Below are positions 23,644-32,880 of a stretch of DNA of 64,000 nucleotides, one piece after another. This DNA comes from Chryseobacterium sp. OV279 (GTDB lineage: Bacteria > Bacteroidota > Bacteroidia > Flavobacteriales > Weeksellaceae). The DNA lies in assembly GCF_900128945.1 (NCBI RefSeq), contig NZ_FQUD01000003.1:806001-870000 (forward strand), given 5' to 3'. Within the stretch, counting starts at the first letter, position 1. Every line of letters starts with the position of its first letter. Below the pieces are notes generated by a model. That model saw only the letters and a program-made list of their open reading frames with translations. It did not search any database and had not been told where the DNA came from. The translations under genes and the position numbers were made by a program.

Positions 23644-23667
23644 CGGTATATTTATAAAAGGATATTC

Positions 23668-24834
23668 TTATTTTCTCCTTCTTTCAAGTTCTTTTTTGAT
23701 CAGCCCAAGTTCTCTCCCCGTTTGGCCGGCTACAGAAGTGTTTTCTCTTGCTCTTCTGGTAAGATAAGGAACAACATCCTTAACAGGTCCATAAGGCAGA
23801 TATTTAGCCACATTATAGCCTTTATCCGACAGATAAAATGAAATGTTATCACTCATCCCGTAAAGCTGTCCAAAATAGATGTGTGGATTGCCATTTTCAA
23901 GAGATTTAGCTTTCATTTTATCCATGATCAGTTCGGATGAAATCTCATTATGGGTACCGAAAAATGCCGATACTTTGTCCAGATGATTCATCACGAAATC
24001 TATTCCGGCATTATAGTTTTTGTCTGAAGCTTCCTTAGTGGGCTGGATCGGATCTGCATAGCCTTTTTCAGCAGCTCTTGCTCTTTCCTTTTCCATATAG
24101 GCTCCACGTACAATCTTATACCCGATAAAGTAATTTTTTTCTCTGGCTCTCTGAAGGTTTCCCTCCATATATTCCAGTCTTCCGGTTCTGTACATCTGGA
24201 TGGTATTCCAAACGATGGGCTTTTCCTGGTTGTATTTTTCCATCATCTCTTCACATAGATGATCTGCCGCATCCTGCATCCAGGTTTCTTCGGCATCTAC
24301 CATTACTTTTTTGTCATGTTCATGGCAAAGACTGCATATTTCATCAAATCTTTTGACCACTCTCGCCCATTCTTCTTTCTGACTTGACGTCAATTCTGAA
24401 CCATTTCCTACTGCTTCGTACAGATCAATTCTTCCAAAAGCCGTTGGTTTAAATACAATAAAAGGGATCGCAGGATTTCCTACAGAAAATCTGATGATAT
24501 CTTTAATCTCTTTGCATACCGCATCGAAAGTTTCTTCATCTTCTTTACCTTCAATAGAATAATCGAAAATACTTCCCACTCCTCTTTTGAAAAGCTGTTT
24601 CACCACCTTCATACTTTCTTCACGCGTTTCCCCTCCGCAGAACTGTTCAAACAAAGTGCTTTTCACAATTCCGGTCACGAAAGGAAAATTGTTGTGTACC
24701 GTAAAATTAAGGACAGAAGTTCCAAGGCTGGTAAGAGCAGGCTGTTCAATCATCTTAAACATCCAGTACGCCTTTCTCAATTGTGCATCAGACTTGTCTG
24801 CAAATGCAACTTTAGTATCGTTAAAAATGGGCAT
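23668..24834 (-). CDS. Proline dehydrogenase
   Basis: A 388-residue FAD-dependent TIM-barrel protein that oxidises proline to pyrroline-5-carboxylate. Its landmarks are FVVFKPTAFGRIDL-like (FIVFKPTAFGRIDLYEA), VDAEETWMQDAADHL, IVRGAYMEKERARAAEKGY and the C-terminal PYGPVKDVVPYLTRRARENTS with the substrate-binding Arg pair (YLxRRaxEN). The N-terminal part is the short arm seen in flavobacterial monofunctional PRODH, not the PutA fusion. A companion P5C dehydrogenase is not seen here. It follows the UbiA-like gene by 64 bp and ends at a good terminator; a separate -7 element lies 25 bp upstream. Confidence 0.92.
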   Translation of the reverse strand: MPIFNDTKVAFADKSDAQLRKAYWMFKMIEQPALTSLGTSVLNFTVHNNFPFVTGIVKSTLFEQFCGGETREESMKVVKQLFKRGVGSIFDYSIEGKEDEETFDAVCKEIKDIIRFSVGNPAIPFIVFKPTAFGRIDLYEAVGNGSELTSSQKEEWARVVKRFDEICSLCHEHDKKVMVDAEETWMQDAADHLCEEMMEKYNQEKPIVWNTIQMYRTGRLEYMEGNLQRAREKNYFIGYKIVRGAYMEKERARAAEKGYADPIQPTKEASDKNYNAGIDFVMNHLDKVSAFFGTHNEISSELIMDKMKAKSLENGNPHIYFGQLYGMSDNISFYLSDKGYNVAKYLPYGPVKDVVPYLTRRARENTSVAGQTGRELGLIKKELERRRK

Positions 24835-24858
24835 TCCTTTTTATTAAATTTAGTTTTG

Positions 24859-24866
24859 CAAAGGTA
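24859..24866 (-). promoter_or_regulatory. Candidate -7 element of proline dehydrogenase
   Basis: Minus strand TACCTTTG matches TAnnTTTG, 25 bp before the start codon. It lies in the 64-bp gap after the UbiA-like gene, so the gene may have its own promoter. Confidence 0.45.
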
Positions 24867-24898
24867 ATAATAACCTCAGTTTATTTAAAGAAAATTTT

Positions 24899-25828
24899 CT
24901 ATAATTTGCTCTCAATTCCGTTCAGCAGCATTGCGATAATTCCGACAAAAACCCAGAACCTTAATATATTGAGTGTAAAGAATTTACTCCTTCTGGATGA
25001 ATCCAGCAACAGATAAATGCACAGGATCATTACAAACAGTCCTCCCGTAAAATAGTAGGCCATAAAACCTGAGATCCCTGTTTTGGCAATAAGTTTCATA
25101 GAAACAGCCATTGTAACGACCAATAAAGAAATAATGATAATCTGAGTATTTCTGGTTTTAAAATAGTTCGGAATCGTTATGTATCCAAATGCTTTGTCCA
25201 CACTTTTGGTCAGCATATCCTTCACAATATCTATGCATAAAAGAATCAGGAACAGAAAAATAGCCATCAGCACCACCTTCTTGGAAAAGGTTTCATAATA
25301 GACCATCATTCCGAAAAAAGGATACAGTGTGAGACTTACAAAAGTGAGGTTGTTGATGATTAAAATCCTGCTCAGTTTATGGCTGTAAAACCACATAAAA
25401 AACTGATAGACCAGGAAGAATGCAAAAACTTTATGGGAAATCATCCATGCGACACCAAGGGATATCGCTGTCAAAACAAGATAAGCGTATAAAAAATATT
25501 TCTGTTTGATGAAGCTTTGAATTCTGGTCCGGAAAGGTTTTACCACATGATCTTTTTCCAGATCGTAAAACTGATTGATAATTCCGCCAGCCAGAATGGT
25601 TATAACCGTACAGAAGATAATACCGTGAACTTTAAAATCGAAGACGAATTTTCTGAAAGTTTCATCCTGATTAAAAAGGAAAAAGGTAGAAACATACAGG
25701 GCAAAAGTAAGCAGTATTGCTACAAAAAACCTTGCACCGATCAGAAAGCCCACGAATTGTGAAAATCTGTAAAATATAGATTTTGATACATAATTTTTAG
25801 ATTGGAAAGTTTCTTTTTCAGAATTCAT
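24899..25828 (-). CDS. UbiA-family prenyltransferase
   Basis: A 309-residue integral membrane prenyltransferase with nine or so helices. The first Asp motif is NQFYDLEKDHVVKPFRTR (about residues 83-100) and the second is DIVKDMLTKSVDKAFGYITIP (about 198). These bind Mg-prenyl diphosphate. The motif NQFYDLEKD followed by KPFR is characteristic of the geranylgeranylglycerol-phosphate / homogentisate / UbiA-related branch. The acceptor is unknown. Here it begins 10 bp after a mevalonate kinase gene, so prenyl supply and use may be co-expressed. Whether it is a quinone, heme or lipid enzyme cannot be told from this; menA at 895 is a different gene. Confidence 0.85.
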   Translation of the reverse strand: MNSEKETFQSKNYVSKSIFYRFSQFVGFLIGARFFVAILLTFALYVSTFFLFNQDETFRKFVFDFKVHGIIFCTVITILAGGIINQFYDLEKDHVVKPFRTRIQSFIKQKYFLYAYLVLTAISLGVAWMISHKVFAFFLVYQFFMWFYSHKLSRILIINNLTFVSLTLYPFFGMMVYYETFSKKVVLMAIFLFLILLCIDIVKDMLTKSVDKAFGYITIPNYFKTRNTQIIIISLLVVTMAVSMKLIAKTGISGFMAYYFTGGLFVMILCIYLLLDSSRRSKFFTLNILRFWVFVGIIAMLLNGIESKL

Positions 25829-25838
25829 TCCAACCTAA

Positions 25839-26765
25839 TTAAAATCTGTAGATCACTTCTTTCTGGAAGCCGTCAAGCATTTTTTCTGCTTTCGCATAGT
25901 CTTTGGTAAAGCCCAGGATATATCCGCCGCCGCCGCTTCCGCAGAGTTTCAGATAATAGGCATTAGAGTCCAGTCCTTTTTTCCAGATGTTGAAAATACT
26001 TTCAGGAATCATAGGACGGAAATGTTCATACGCCCAGTGAGAAAGCTTTTTCAGGTTTCTGAAGAAAGGATTCATATCTTTTTTAAGGAATGATTCTATG
26101 CAGGCATTGTTGTAACGGATAAACTCTTCTTTTAATGTCTTACGGAAACCTTCCGTTTTCATTTTTTCAAAGAAGATCTGGATCATTGGTCCGGTTTCGC
26201 CCGTTATACCGCTATCGATTAAGAATATGGCACCTTTTCCTTCCTCACCTTCCGGAATGGAAACCCGGTCCAGGTTTTCTTTATTTTCGATAAGGATTGG
26301 CAGGTTCATATAACAGATCAATGGATCCATTCCAGAACTTTTACCATGGAAATAGCTTTCCATTTCCCCGAAAACGGTTTTTAATTTCTTCAGATTATCT
26401 TTTGAGATTTGCTCCGGATCCAGTTTGTTCAGCGCATACTTTTCAAAAATAGCTGCTACTAAAGCTCCTGAACTTCCCACACCATATCCCTGAGGGATGT
26501 TAGAATCGAAGAAAAGTCCGGATGTAATATCGTTTTTCAAGCGTTCAATATCCAACTGAAAATCATCAGAAAGATCAAGCGCTGCAAGAAAGTCAGAGTA
26601 TTTCTGCAGATGTCTGTTGGATTTAAGTTCAAATTCAGAACTCAAATCTGAGAATTTAAGGGTTCCCTTGTAGAAACTGTAAGGTACTACAAGCCCCTGG
26701 GAGTCTTCAATCATCCCATATTCTCCGAACAGAATTATTTTTGCATAAAATAGAGGGTTCGTCAT
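25839..26765 (-). CDS. Mevalonate kinase-like GHMP kinase
   Basis: A 308-residue GHMP-superfamily kinase of the mevalonate pathway. Motif 1 is FYAKIILFGEYG (about residues 6-17), motif 2 (phosphate loop) is IPQGYGVGSSGALVAAIF, and motif 3 is KLCGSGGGGYILGF near the C-terminus, with the catalytic Asp/Glu region SSGMDPLICY. That set fits mevalonate kinase better than phosphomevalonate kinase. The ATG 26765 is selected over a frame starting at 26837, as a promoter at 26786-26819 lies between them. The next gene, a UbiA prenyltransferase, starts 10 bp downstream. Other mevalonate pathway genes are not in the window. Confidence 0.88.
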   Translation of the reverse strand: MTNPLFYAKIILFGEYGMIEDSQGLVVPYSFYKGTLKFSDLSSEFELKSNRHLQKYSDFLAALDLSDDFQLDIERLKNDITSGLFFDSNIPQGYGVGSSGALVAAIFEKYALNKLDPEQISKDNLKKLKTVFGEMESYFHGKSSGMDPLICYMNLPILIENKENLDRVSIPEGEEGKGAIFLIDSGITGETGPMIQIFFEKMKTEGFRKTLKEEFIRYNNACIESFLKKDMNPFFRNLKKLSHWAYEHFRPMIPESIFNIWKKGLDSNAYYLKLCGSGGGGYILGFTKDYAKAEKMLDGFQKEVIYRF

Positions 26766-26785
26766 TTTGACAATAAATCTTTTTA

Positions 26786-26819
26786 CAAAGTTAAAATTAT
26801 TCCGCTGAATATAAGCAAA
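26786..26819 (-). promoter_or_regulatory. Promoter of the mevalonate kinase unit
   Basis: -7 box TAACTTTG at 26786-26793 and TTTG at 26816-26819, 22 bp apart, on the minus strand. The start would fall about 14 nt before ATG 26765. Confidence 0.6.
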
Positions 26820-26878
26820 ACCCACGCCGAATTCCAATTTATTTATGTATAAAAAAAAGTTTTTAGCTTCAATACAGC

Positions 26879-26909
26879 AAAAAAGCCTGAAATAATCAGG
26901 CTTTTTTTA
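26879..26909 (-). terminator. Terminator following the secreted metalloprotease gene
   Basis: Ten-bp stem AAAAGCCTGA with TCAGGCTTTT, 5-nt loop, and a long A/T tract, 154 bp after the stop at 27063. Confidence 0.85.
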
Positions 26910-27062
26910 TTAAGATTGCAAGATGGAAAAAGGATGATGGAAGCTATATTGGTTTTATCATCTCTGATCATTAACATCATTTGAAATGGTCAAAATACTA
27001 TTTACTTTTTCAATTTTTATTCTCCATAATTTCCCTTCAAACATCGTACTTCCTTACTTTTC

Positions 27063-29228
27063 TTAATGTTTAATCAGTTTTTTATTCACCGTTTGTTTAT
27101 CCGTTTCCACAGTTACAATATAATTCCCTGTCTGGATCGAGGAAATATTAACTTCCTGCTTATTCCCTTTTAATGAAGAAGCTGAAATGACCAGTCGTCC
27201 TGATTCATCATAAATTTTATATGATTTCAAAGCATCTTTAGATGAAATAACTATTATACTTTTAGCAGGATTCGGGTAAATACTTATGGTGTTATCGGTT
27301 TTAGTAACATCATCAACTCCCAAGACAGCACATGAAAAACCAGCTTTCCAGCCGTTTCCTGTAACGCCCGGATCAGATACAAACCTTACCGTAATAGCTC
27401 CTGAAGAATGGGTAGAAGTGAATGGGCCAGGTACTGTATTCCCTGTCAGATTATTTCCATTGGCAAACAAAGGAGAAGCTGTGGAAGGGCCATTATACAC
27501 ATACATAAAATCATAATCCTGTTCCAGTGCAAATTCTGTAAAGCTCATTGTAAGGGCTCCGGAAGCCGGATAAAATGTTTTAACGATGGTTTCATTATTT
27601 CCATAGCCTGCAGTCTGGCCACCGGTATCTGTAAACAGAGCACCTGCACACCATGCAGCATCTGTAAGGAATACCTGTGTTCTCTGAAAAGCATTGGATG
27701 CAGAACAGGTTGTGCCAACAGACAGATTATAATAAGTTGCGGGTTGCAGATTGTTGAAATTGAGCGCCTGAGATGTGGTATTTCCAGATTCTACAAGTGT
27801 TCCATCCATTTTGTTAAGTTTATATTTCCATGTCGTCGAAACAGCATCAGTAAATGCTGCATTGGCTGAAACCTGGGTAATATTTGAAATATTCATTTGG
27901 GTAATCGTCGTTCCACATGCCGTAGTACAATTGGTTCCCAGACAAGGCTTTGAATCAATAGTACTTCTGATTAAGGCTGCCGGCTGTGGTCCAAAACCAT
28001 TACTAAAGCTTATTCCTACCCCTGCAACTAAGTGGCAGTAGCTCATGATGGTACCTTTAACCGTTGTGGAAGGAATTGGGCCTGTACAACCTTCACTGTA
28101 ACCTGCCTGAGCTCCACATCCGTCAATCGCTGTATTATTCCCGTTCCATGCACAGGCATGCGTGTGAGGAGATCCTAAACTGTGCCCCATTTCGTGCGTC
28201 ATCGCCTGAATAGTCCAGGAATATACCGGCACCTCAGAATAGGTCTGAGAAATTCCTGAATACGCGTGCTTGTAAGTTCCGCATAGAGAATTGATGTACG
28301 CCACACTGGTCGTAGCCGGAGCATTGATCAGGTGGGCAAGATCCCCGTTAAAGGTCTGTCTGTTATTTCTAAAGCTGGAAAGATTCGCATTGGGTGTTCC
28401 TGTGTAAGGATCCTGAGTGGTCCAGATATAGATTTCATTCAATGCTACTCTGATCTCATCATTGCTATAAAGTGCAGCAATATTGTTATGAACAGCGGTA
28501 AGCCAGTTAGTCGTAGTGGCTACATCAGAGTTATTATTTTGATAAGGCTTGAAACATACCTCATAATAAATTCTCACACAGTTTTCCGTCATTGCTTTTT
28601 TATTTGAAGACGGATCATATGAGATATTTTTGGCCTGGTTTTCTTTGAGTTCATCTACACCGCATACGAAAGGATTAGCTCCTGTCAGTTTAGATTCGGA
28701 ATAGCTTACAAAATCTTCTGAATTTTTTGCTTTTCCGAGGACTACATTCCCCAGCTCAGAAGTAGAAGCTACGCCTACGATATCATTATCGAAGAAACTA
28801 AAGGCAGCAACTGAGGTATGATCTCCTTTGATAATTCCGATGTAGTAAGCACCCGGCGTATAATTCACGATCTCCCCTTTGTTGGTAACCACTTTAAACT
28901 CATTGGTGAAAATCTGGTTTTTATAAAGTTCCACAGTGATCTGTTTGCCTCCATCGAAAGGAAAACTAATTTCAAGGTATTCGGGTTTTTCTTTGACCAG
29001 CTTCTTCAGTTCTGCAGATTTTACCGTGATGGCTGTAATGTCCGTCGCTGCTCTTTTGTATTCAGCAAACTTAGGAGAATTCTTATTAACCTCAAACAGA
29101 TCATACTTTTGAAAAGTATTTTTCTCTGCATGGTATTCAGTAATTTTTTGCGCAATGGGTCTCAAGCTTTGCGAGAAACCAAAGGCAAAGCATCCTATCA
29201 GACATAAAAGTAGAATTTTTTTAATCAT
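27063..29228 (-). CDS. T9SS-secreted reprolysin-like zinc metalloprotease
   Basis: A 721-residue exported protease. A signal peptide (ending GFSQ) and a propeptide (residues 21-210) come first. NPFVCGVDE at about 185-193 could be a cysteine-switch inhibitory Cys. The metzincin active site HEMGHSLGSPHTHAC follows at 345-359 (three His ligands, Glu346), with a Met-turn GTIMSYCHL near 392. Then come an Ig/FN3-like domain (about 445-530), a CUB-like domain (AWCAGALFTDTGGQTAGYG on, 530-640) and a type A T9SS sorting domain (SIYPNPAKSIIVIS to KKLIKH). It is predicted to be secreted across the outer membrane and to act on protein substrates outside the cell. Confidence 0.93.
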   Translation of the reverse strand: MIKKILLLCLIGCFAFGFSQSLRPIAQKITEYHAEKNTFQKYDLFEVNKNSPKFAEYKRAATDITAITVKSAELKKLVKEKPEYLEISFPFDGGKQITVELYKNQIFTNEFKVVTNKGEIVNYTPGAYYIGIIKGDHTSVAAFSFFDNDIVGVASTSELGNVVLGKAKNSEDFVSYSESKLTGANPFVCGVDELKENQAKNISYDPSSNKKAMTENCVRIYYEVCFKPYQNNNSDVATTTNWLTAVHNNIAALYSNDEIRVALNEIYIWTTQDPYTGTPNANLSSFRNNRQTFNGDLAHLINAPATTSVAYINSLCGTYKHAYSGISQTYSEVPVYSWTIQAMTHEMGHSLGSPHTHACAWNGNNTAIDGCGAQAGYSEGCTGPIPSTTVKGTIMSYCHLVAGVGISFSNGFGPQPAALIRSTIDSKPCLGTNCTTACGTTITQMNISNITQVSANAAFTDAVSTTWKYKLNKMDGTLVESGNTTSQALNFNNLQPATYYNLSVGTTCSASNAFQRTQVFLTDAAWCAGALFTDTGGQTAGYGNNETIVKTFYPASGALTMSFTEFALEQDYDFMYVYNGPSTASPLFANGNNLTGNTVPGPFTSTHSSGAITVRFVSDPGVTGNGWKAGFSCAVLGVDDVTKTDNTISIYPNPAKSIIVISSKDALKSYKIYDESGRLVISASSLKGNKQEVNISSIQTGNYIVTVETDKQTVNKKLIKH

Positions 29229-29377
29229 TTTTCATTGAATTAGATCTACAAATAAACAAAAAAAATCAATATTTAGTGAAAAATAAATAACAATTCGATT
29301 TGATTTTAAGATAAATCACAACAAATAAATAACGGTTTATAAATATCTTCATCGGAGACAATAGAATTATATTAACC

Positions 29378-29416
29378 AAACAGGAGCTGAATAATTACAT
29401 TCAGCTCCTGTTTTTA
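29378..29416 (-). terminator. Hairpin terminator after the DUF3060 gene
   Basis: A 14-bp perfect stem AAACAGGAGCTGAA with TTCAGCTCCTGTTT, 8-nt loop, 22 bp after the stop at 29438. Confidence 0.85.
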
Positions 29417-29437
29417 TCTTTGTTTGGAGATTTTCTG

Positions 29438-29827
29438 CTATTTTTTCACGGCACTATTGCCCACTCCTGTTGAGGAAATTTCAGCTTTTCCTGACTTTGT
29501 GGGAGATGTTTTATAGAACACCCTGTTATTGGATCCTTCCAGCTCTATACGGGAAACCTTATCTGCATAGACTGTATTGCCGGAACCGGATACTTCCAGC
29601 TTTCCAGTGTAACCGGTGATGGTAATTACATTATCCACTCCTTCTACTGATGCATTTCCTCCATCTGACGAATAAGTCTGCTTATTTCCCACACCATCAA
29701 CCTCAATTTTTTTATCAGTCTGCACACTTTTACCATGAGCAGATTTGGTTTTGATTTTCGTTGTTGTCTGTGCACACGTCATATTGATTCCAACTAAAAT
29801 AATACCCAGAGCCAGTGTTTTTTTCAT
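29438..29827 (-). CDS. DUF3060 family exported protein
   Basis: A 129-residue exported protein with a Sec signal (MKKTLALGIILVGINMTCAQ). The mature part shows the DUF3060 repeats, a run of short beta turns, such as GVDNVITITGYTGKLEVSG, SGNTVYADKVSRIELEG and NNRVFYKTSP, as in right-handed beta-helix-like proteins. No catalytic residue is seen. An alternative ATG lies three codons upstream (29836); 29827 gives the cleaner signal peptide. It is a single gene with its own terminator. Function unknown. Confidence 0.78.
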   Translation of the reverse strand: MKKTLALGIILVGINMTCAQTTTKIKTKSAHGKSVQTDKKIEVDGVGNKQTYSSDGGNASVEGVDNVITITGYTGKLEVSGSGNTVYADKVSRIELEGSNNRVFYKTSPTKSGKAEISSTGVGNSAVKK

Positions 29828-29978
29828 AATTTTCATATTAATTTATTTTTCAAGTCTGATACAATTAAAATGCCAGCAATCTCCCTGATTCCATTTAACA
29901 TATAAAAACATACATCTATTCTACAGTCTGGCAATTTATAAAACTTAACGGTTTTCTTTTATCCTCCATCACTGAATA

Positions 29979-30010
29979 AAAAAAGATGCCTTACACTTAA
30001 GACATCTTAT
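29979..30010 (-). terminator. Terminator of the UMF1-type transporter gene
   Basis: Stem AAGATGTC with GGCATCTT (minus strand sense) followed by a U-run; 36 bp after the stop at 30047. Confidence 0.7.
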
Positions 30011-30046
30011 ATTTTTATTAAAACAAGCTTTAAAAATATCGCTGTT

Positions 30047-31537
30047 TTACAGGGTATCTCTCTCTTTCAACATATTCACTTTAAGAAAACGGATCAGGAC
30101 GAGACCTGTCGCGAAAAATAAAGTCATGGAAAGCGCAGCAATACGCATATTATTGAAATGCTCGATCAATGTAGCAAAGATGAATGTTCCGATAATAATC
30201 GCTATTTTTTCCAATACATCATAGAAACTGAAATAGGTGGTATTTTCCATAGAGTCTTCCGGAAGAAGTTTTGAATAGGTAGATCTTGACATCGCCTGAA
30301 GTCCGCCCATTACCAATCCGACTACCGCTGCTACTCCATAGAACTGATATTCTACCGTAGGATTTTCCTTGTTCAGGAAGTAAGCCCAAAGACAGGCAAC
30401 GATCCATAATACAATAGCGATCGAGATGACATTTCTATTTCCGATTTTTCTTGATAATCTGGAGAAAATAACAGCTCCGATAATGGCTTCGATCTGAATG
30501 ACCAATAGCGTTCCGATTAGTTTATCCTGAGCCAGATTGATTTCACTTTTCCCAAATAAGGTCGCCATTAAGAAAATGGTCTGCATCCCTACACTGTAAA
30601 AGAAAAAACTGGAAAGGAAGAATTTAAGGTTTTTATCTTTAAACAATACACCCCCTACTTTGAACAGTTCATGGAAACTTTCCTTCGCAATGTCTTTGTA
30701 GAAGCTCATATTATCTTTCAAAACTTCAAAGAAACCTCCTTGCTCTTCATGCTTTTTAAAGATATTCTTATAGTTTAAAAGCACTAAATCTTTTGGAAGT
30801 TTTTCTTTCACATCCCCAAATTGCGGAAGATGCTTAAACGTGTATTGGGAGAACCCAAACCACCATGCGCCGGTCAACAGGAAGCTGATTCTTGTAAATA
30901 AAAGCTGCTGTGCCGCTCCTTTTGCAAAAACCTGGATCAGTACCAGACAGATCACCACCAGAACTACAGAACCTAAATATCCATACACATATCCTTTTGC
31001 AGAAAGTGCATCCTGCTTATCCCGGGTCGCAATATCCGGCAGAAAAGAGTTGTAAAACACCAGACTTCCCCAGAACCCGACACTCGCCGTAATACTGAAG
31101 AGGAGCCCCAGAAATACATTGTGCATCCCAGTAAACATAGCTAATCCCATACATGAGGTAGCCCCAAGATAACAGAAAAACTGCAGAAATGATTTCTTAT
31201 TTCCAATCGTATCCGCCAGTGAAGACAGGAACGGAGAAAGCAACACTACGATAAAAAATGATATCGTAAGTGAATATCCGTATACCGCATCCGGCTGATA
31301 TTCTTTCCCGAAAATCTTGATCATATGCCTTACAGGAACATCAATCCAGGATTTTGTTTCCTCCACGTACTCCTTTTTCTCGTAAGCTGTGGTGAGTATG
31401 GAATAATAAATAGGGAAAATAGTGGATGTAATCACCAGTGAATAAACAGAATTCGCCCAGTCGTATACGGCCCAGGCTTTCATAATCCGAGGATTATTTT
31501 TTATGTTTTGAGGTTGTTGATTCTCAATTTCAGACAT
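30047..31537 (-). CDS. MFS transporter, UMF1 (Atg22-like) family
   Basis: A 496-residue, 12-helix transporter of the UMF1/Atg22-like branch of the major facilitator superfamily. The entry motif MKAWAVYDWANSVYSLVITSTIFPIYYS is diagnostic, as are SPFLSSLADTIGNKKSFLQFFCYLG (the MFS A-like loop) and the late VMGGLQAMSRSTYSKLLPE. In yeast Atg22 exports amino acids from vacuoles; the bacterial substrate is not known. A long cytoplasmic loop after TM6 (VLLNYKNIFKKHEEQGGFFEV) is typical. It is a single-gene unit with a TATTTTTG -7 element at 31559-31566. Confidence 0.9.
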   Translation of the reverse strand: MSEIENQQPQNIKNNPRIMKAWAVYDWANSVYSLVITSTIFPIYYSILTTAYEKKEYVEETKSWIDVPVRHMIKIFGKEYQPDAVYGYSLTISFFIVVLLSPFLSSLADTIGNKKSFLQFFCYLGATSCMGLAMFTGMHNVFLGLLFSITASVGFWGSLVFYNSFLPDIATRDKQDALSAKGYVYGYLGSVVLVVICLVLIQVFAKGAAQQLLFTRISFLLTGAWWFGFSQYTFKHLPQFGDVKEKLPKDLVLLNYKNIFKKHEEQGGFFEVLKDNMSFYKDIAKESFHELFKVGGVLFKDKNLKFFLSSFFFYSVGMQTIFLMATLFGKSEINLAQDKLIGTLLVIQIEAIIGAVIFSRLSRKIGNRNVISIAIVLWIVACLWAYFLNKENPTVEYQFYGVAAVVGLVMGGLQAMSRSTYSKLLPEDSMENTTYFSFYDVLEKIAIIIGTFIFATLIEHFNNMRIAALSMTLFFATGLVLIRFLKVNMLKERDTL

Positions 31538-31558
31538 TTCAAATAAATATTAGTAGCA

Positions 31559-31566
31559 CAAAAATA
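31559..31566 (-). promoter_or_regulatory. Promoter -7 element of the UMF1-type transporter
   Basis: Minus strand TATTTTTG, 22 bp before ATG 31537; it lies next to the thiolase terminator. Confidence 0.45.
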
Positions 31567-31572
31567 GAAAAA

Positions 31573-31621
31573 CCATTAAGAAATCGATAAGAATTTAGAA
31601 AAATTATCGATTCCTTAATGG
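31573..31621 (-). terminator. Long-stem terminator of the thiolase gene
   Basis: 18-bp arms (31573-31590 and 31604-31621) with a single mismatch, CCATTAAGAAATCGATAA against TTATCGATTCCTTAATGG, then a U-run on the minus strand. Confidence 0.85.
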
Positions 31622-31643
31622 CAAAATATTCTGTAAGAGAATT

Positions 31644-32822
31644 TTACATATTTTCAATCACGATAGCAGAAGCTCCTCCACCACCGTTACAGATAGCTGC
31701 AGCGCCGTATTTAGCATTATTTTGCTTCAATACATTGATCAGCGTCACGATGATTCTGGATCCTGAACTTCCCAGTGGATGTCCGATGGCTACTGCTCCT
31801 CCGTTTACGTTAACTTTTGATGCATCCAGTCCTAAGATTTTATTATTAGCAAGACCTACTACAGAGAATGCTTCGTTGAATTCAAAGAAATCGATATCTG
31901 AAATCTCTAAACCTGCTTTTTTAAGAGCAATTGGAAGCGCTTTTGCAGGGGCAGTTGTGAAGTTTTCAGGCTCCTGAGCTGCATCTGCGTAAGAAACGAT
32001 TTTAGCTAAAGGCTTAAGTCCTAATTCTTCCATTTTTTCTTTAGATACAAGGATCAAAGCAGAAGCACCGTCATTTAAAGTAGATGCATTAGCTGCTGTC
32101 ACTGTCCCGTTTTCTTTTTTGAATACTGTAGGAAGTGTAGGAAGTCTGTCAAAGTTTACTGCTTTGTACTCTTCATCTTCAGCAAAGATAACAGGCTCTC
32201 CTTTTCTCTGAGGAATCTCTACAGGAACTACTTCTTCCGTAAATTTCCCTTCGCTCCATGCTTTTGCTGATCTTTTATAAGACTCTATCGCAAAATTATC
32301 CTGATCTTCTCTTGAAATACCATAATCTACAGCACATTTCTCAGCACATACTCCCATATGAACTTTACCGTAAACATCTGTAAGGCCATCCAGTACCATT
32401 CCATCCTGCATTTTGATATCGCCTAATTTAGTAGCGATTCTAGCATTGTAGTAATGAGGAACTGAAGACATATTTTCCATACCTCCGGCAACGATCACTT
32501 CAGCATCACCTGCTTTAATAGCCTGTGCAGCCATAGTTACCGCTTTCATCCCTGAAGCACATACTTTATTTACTGTAGTAGAAGGCGTCTCAATAGACAG
32601 ACCTGCACCCAATGCCACCTGACGGGCCGGCGCCTGCCCCTCTCCTGCCTGCAGCACATTTCCAATATAAATCTCCTGAACATTTTTCGGATCAAGATTG
32701 ATTTTATCTAATGCTCCTTTTACAGCAGCAGATCCCAGCTTCGTAGCAGGAACCGTTGAAAGGCTTCCCATAAAACTCCCGATAGGTGTTCTTACTGCGG
32801 AAACAATGAATACTTCTTTCAT
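31644..32822 (-). CDS. Acetyl-CoA C-acetyltransferase (thiolase)
   Basis: A 392-residue thiolase that condenses or cleaves acyl-CoA. The nucleophile Cys is in STTVNKVCASGMKAV (about residue 88). The other catalytic residues are in GGAVAIGHPLGSSGSR (His) and AAICNGGGGASA (Cys), and N-F-NEAF (EFNEAFSVV) completes the site. The sequence is typical of the acetoacetyl-CoA/biosynthetic branch (AtoB/PhaA), which also feeds the mevalonate pathway; that may be meaningful with the mevalonate kinase 5 kb away. It is a single-gene unit with a strong terminator. Confidence 0.94.
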   Translation of the reverse strand: MKEVFIVSAVRTPIGSFMGSLSTVPATKLGSAAVKGALDKINLDPKNVQEIYIGNVLQAGEGQAPARQVALGAGLSIETPSTTVNKVCASGMKAVTMAAQAIKAGDAEVIVAGGMENMSSVPHYYNARIATKLGDIKMQDGMVLDGLTDVYGKVHMGVCAEKCAVDYGISREDQDNFAIESYKRSAKAWSEGKFTEEVVPVEIPQRKGEPVIFAEDEEYKAVNFDRLPTLPTVFKKENGTVTAANASTLNDGASALILVSKEKMEELGLKPLAKIVSYADAAQEPENFTTAPAKALPIALKKAGLEISDIDFFEFNEAFSVVGLANNKILGLDASKVNVNGGAVAIGHPLGSSGSRIIVTLINVLKQNNAKYGAAAICNGGGGASAIVIENM

Positions 32823-32880
32823 GTGTATTATATTTTACTTTTTTAAACAAAATGCTGCCTTACGGCCTCATTATACTATT

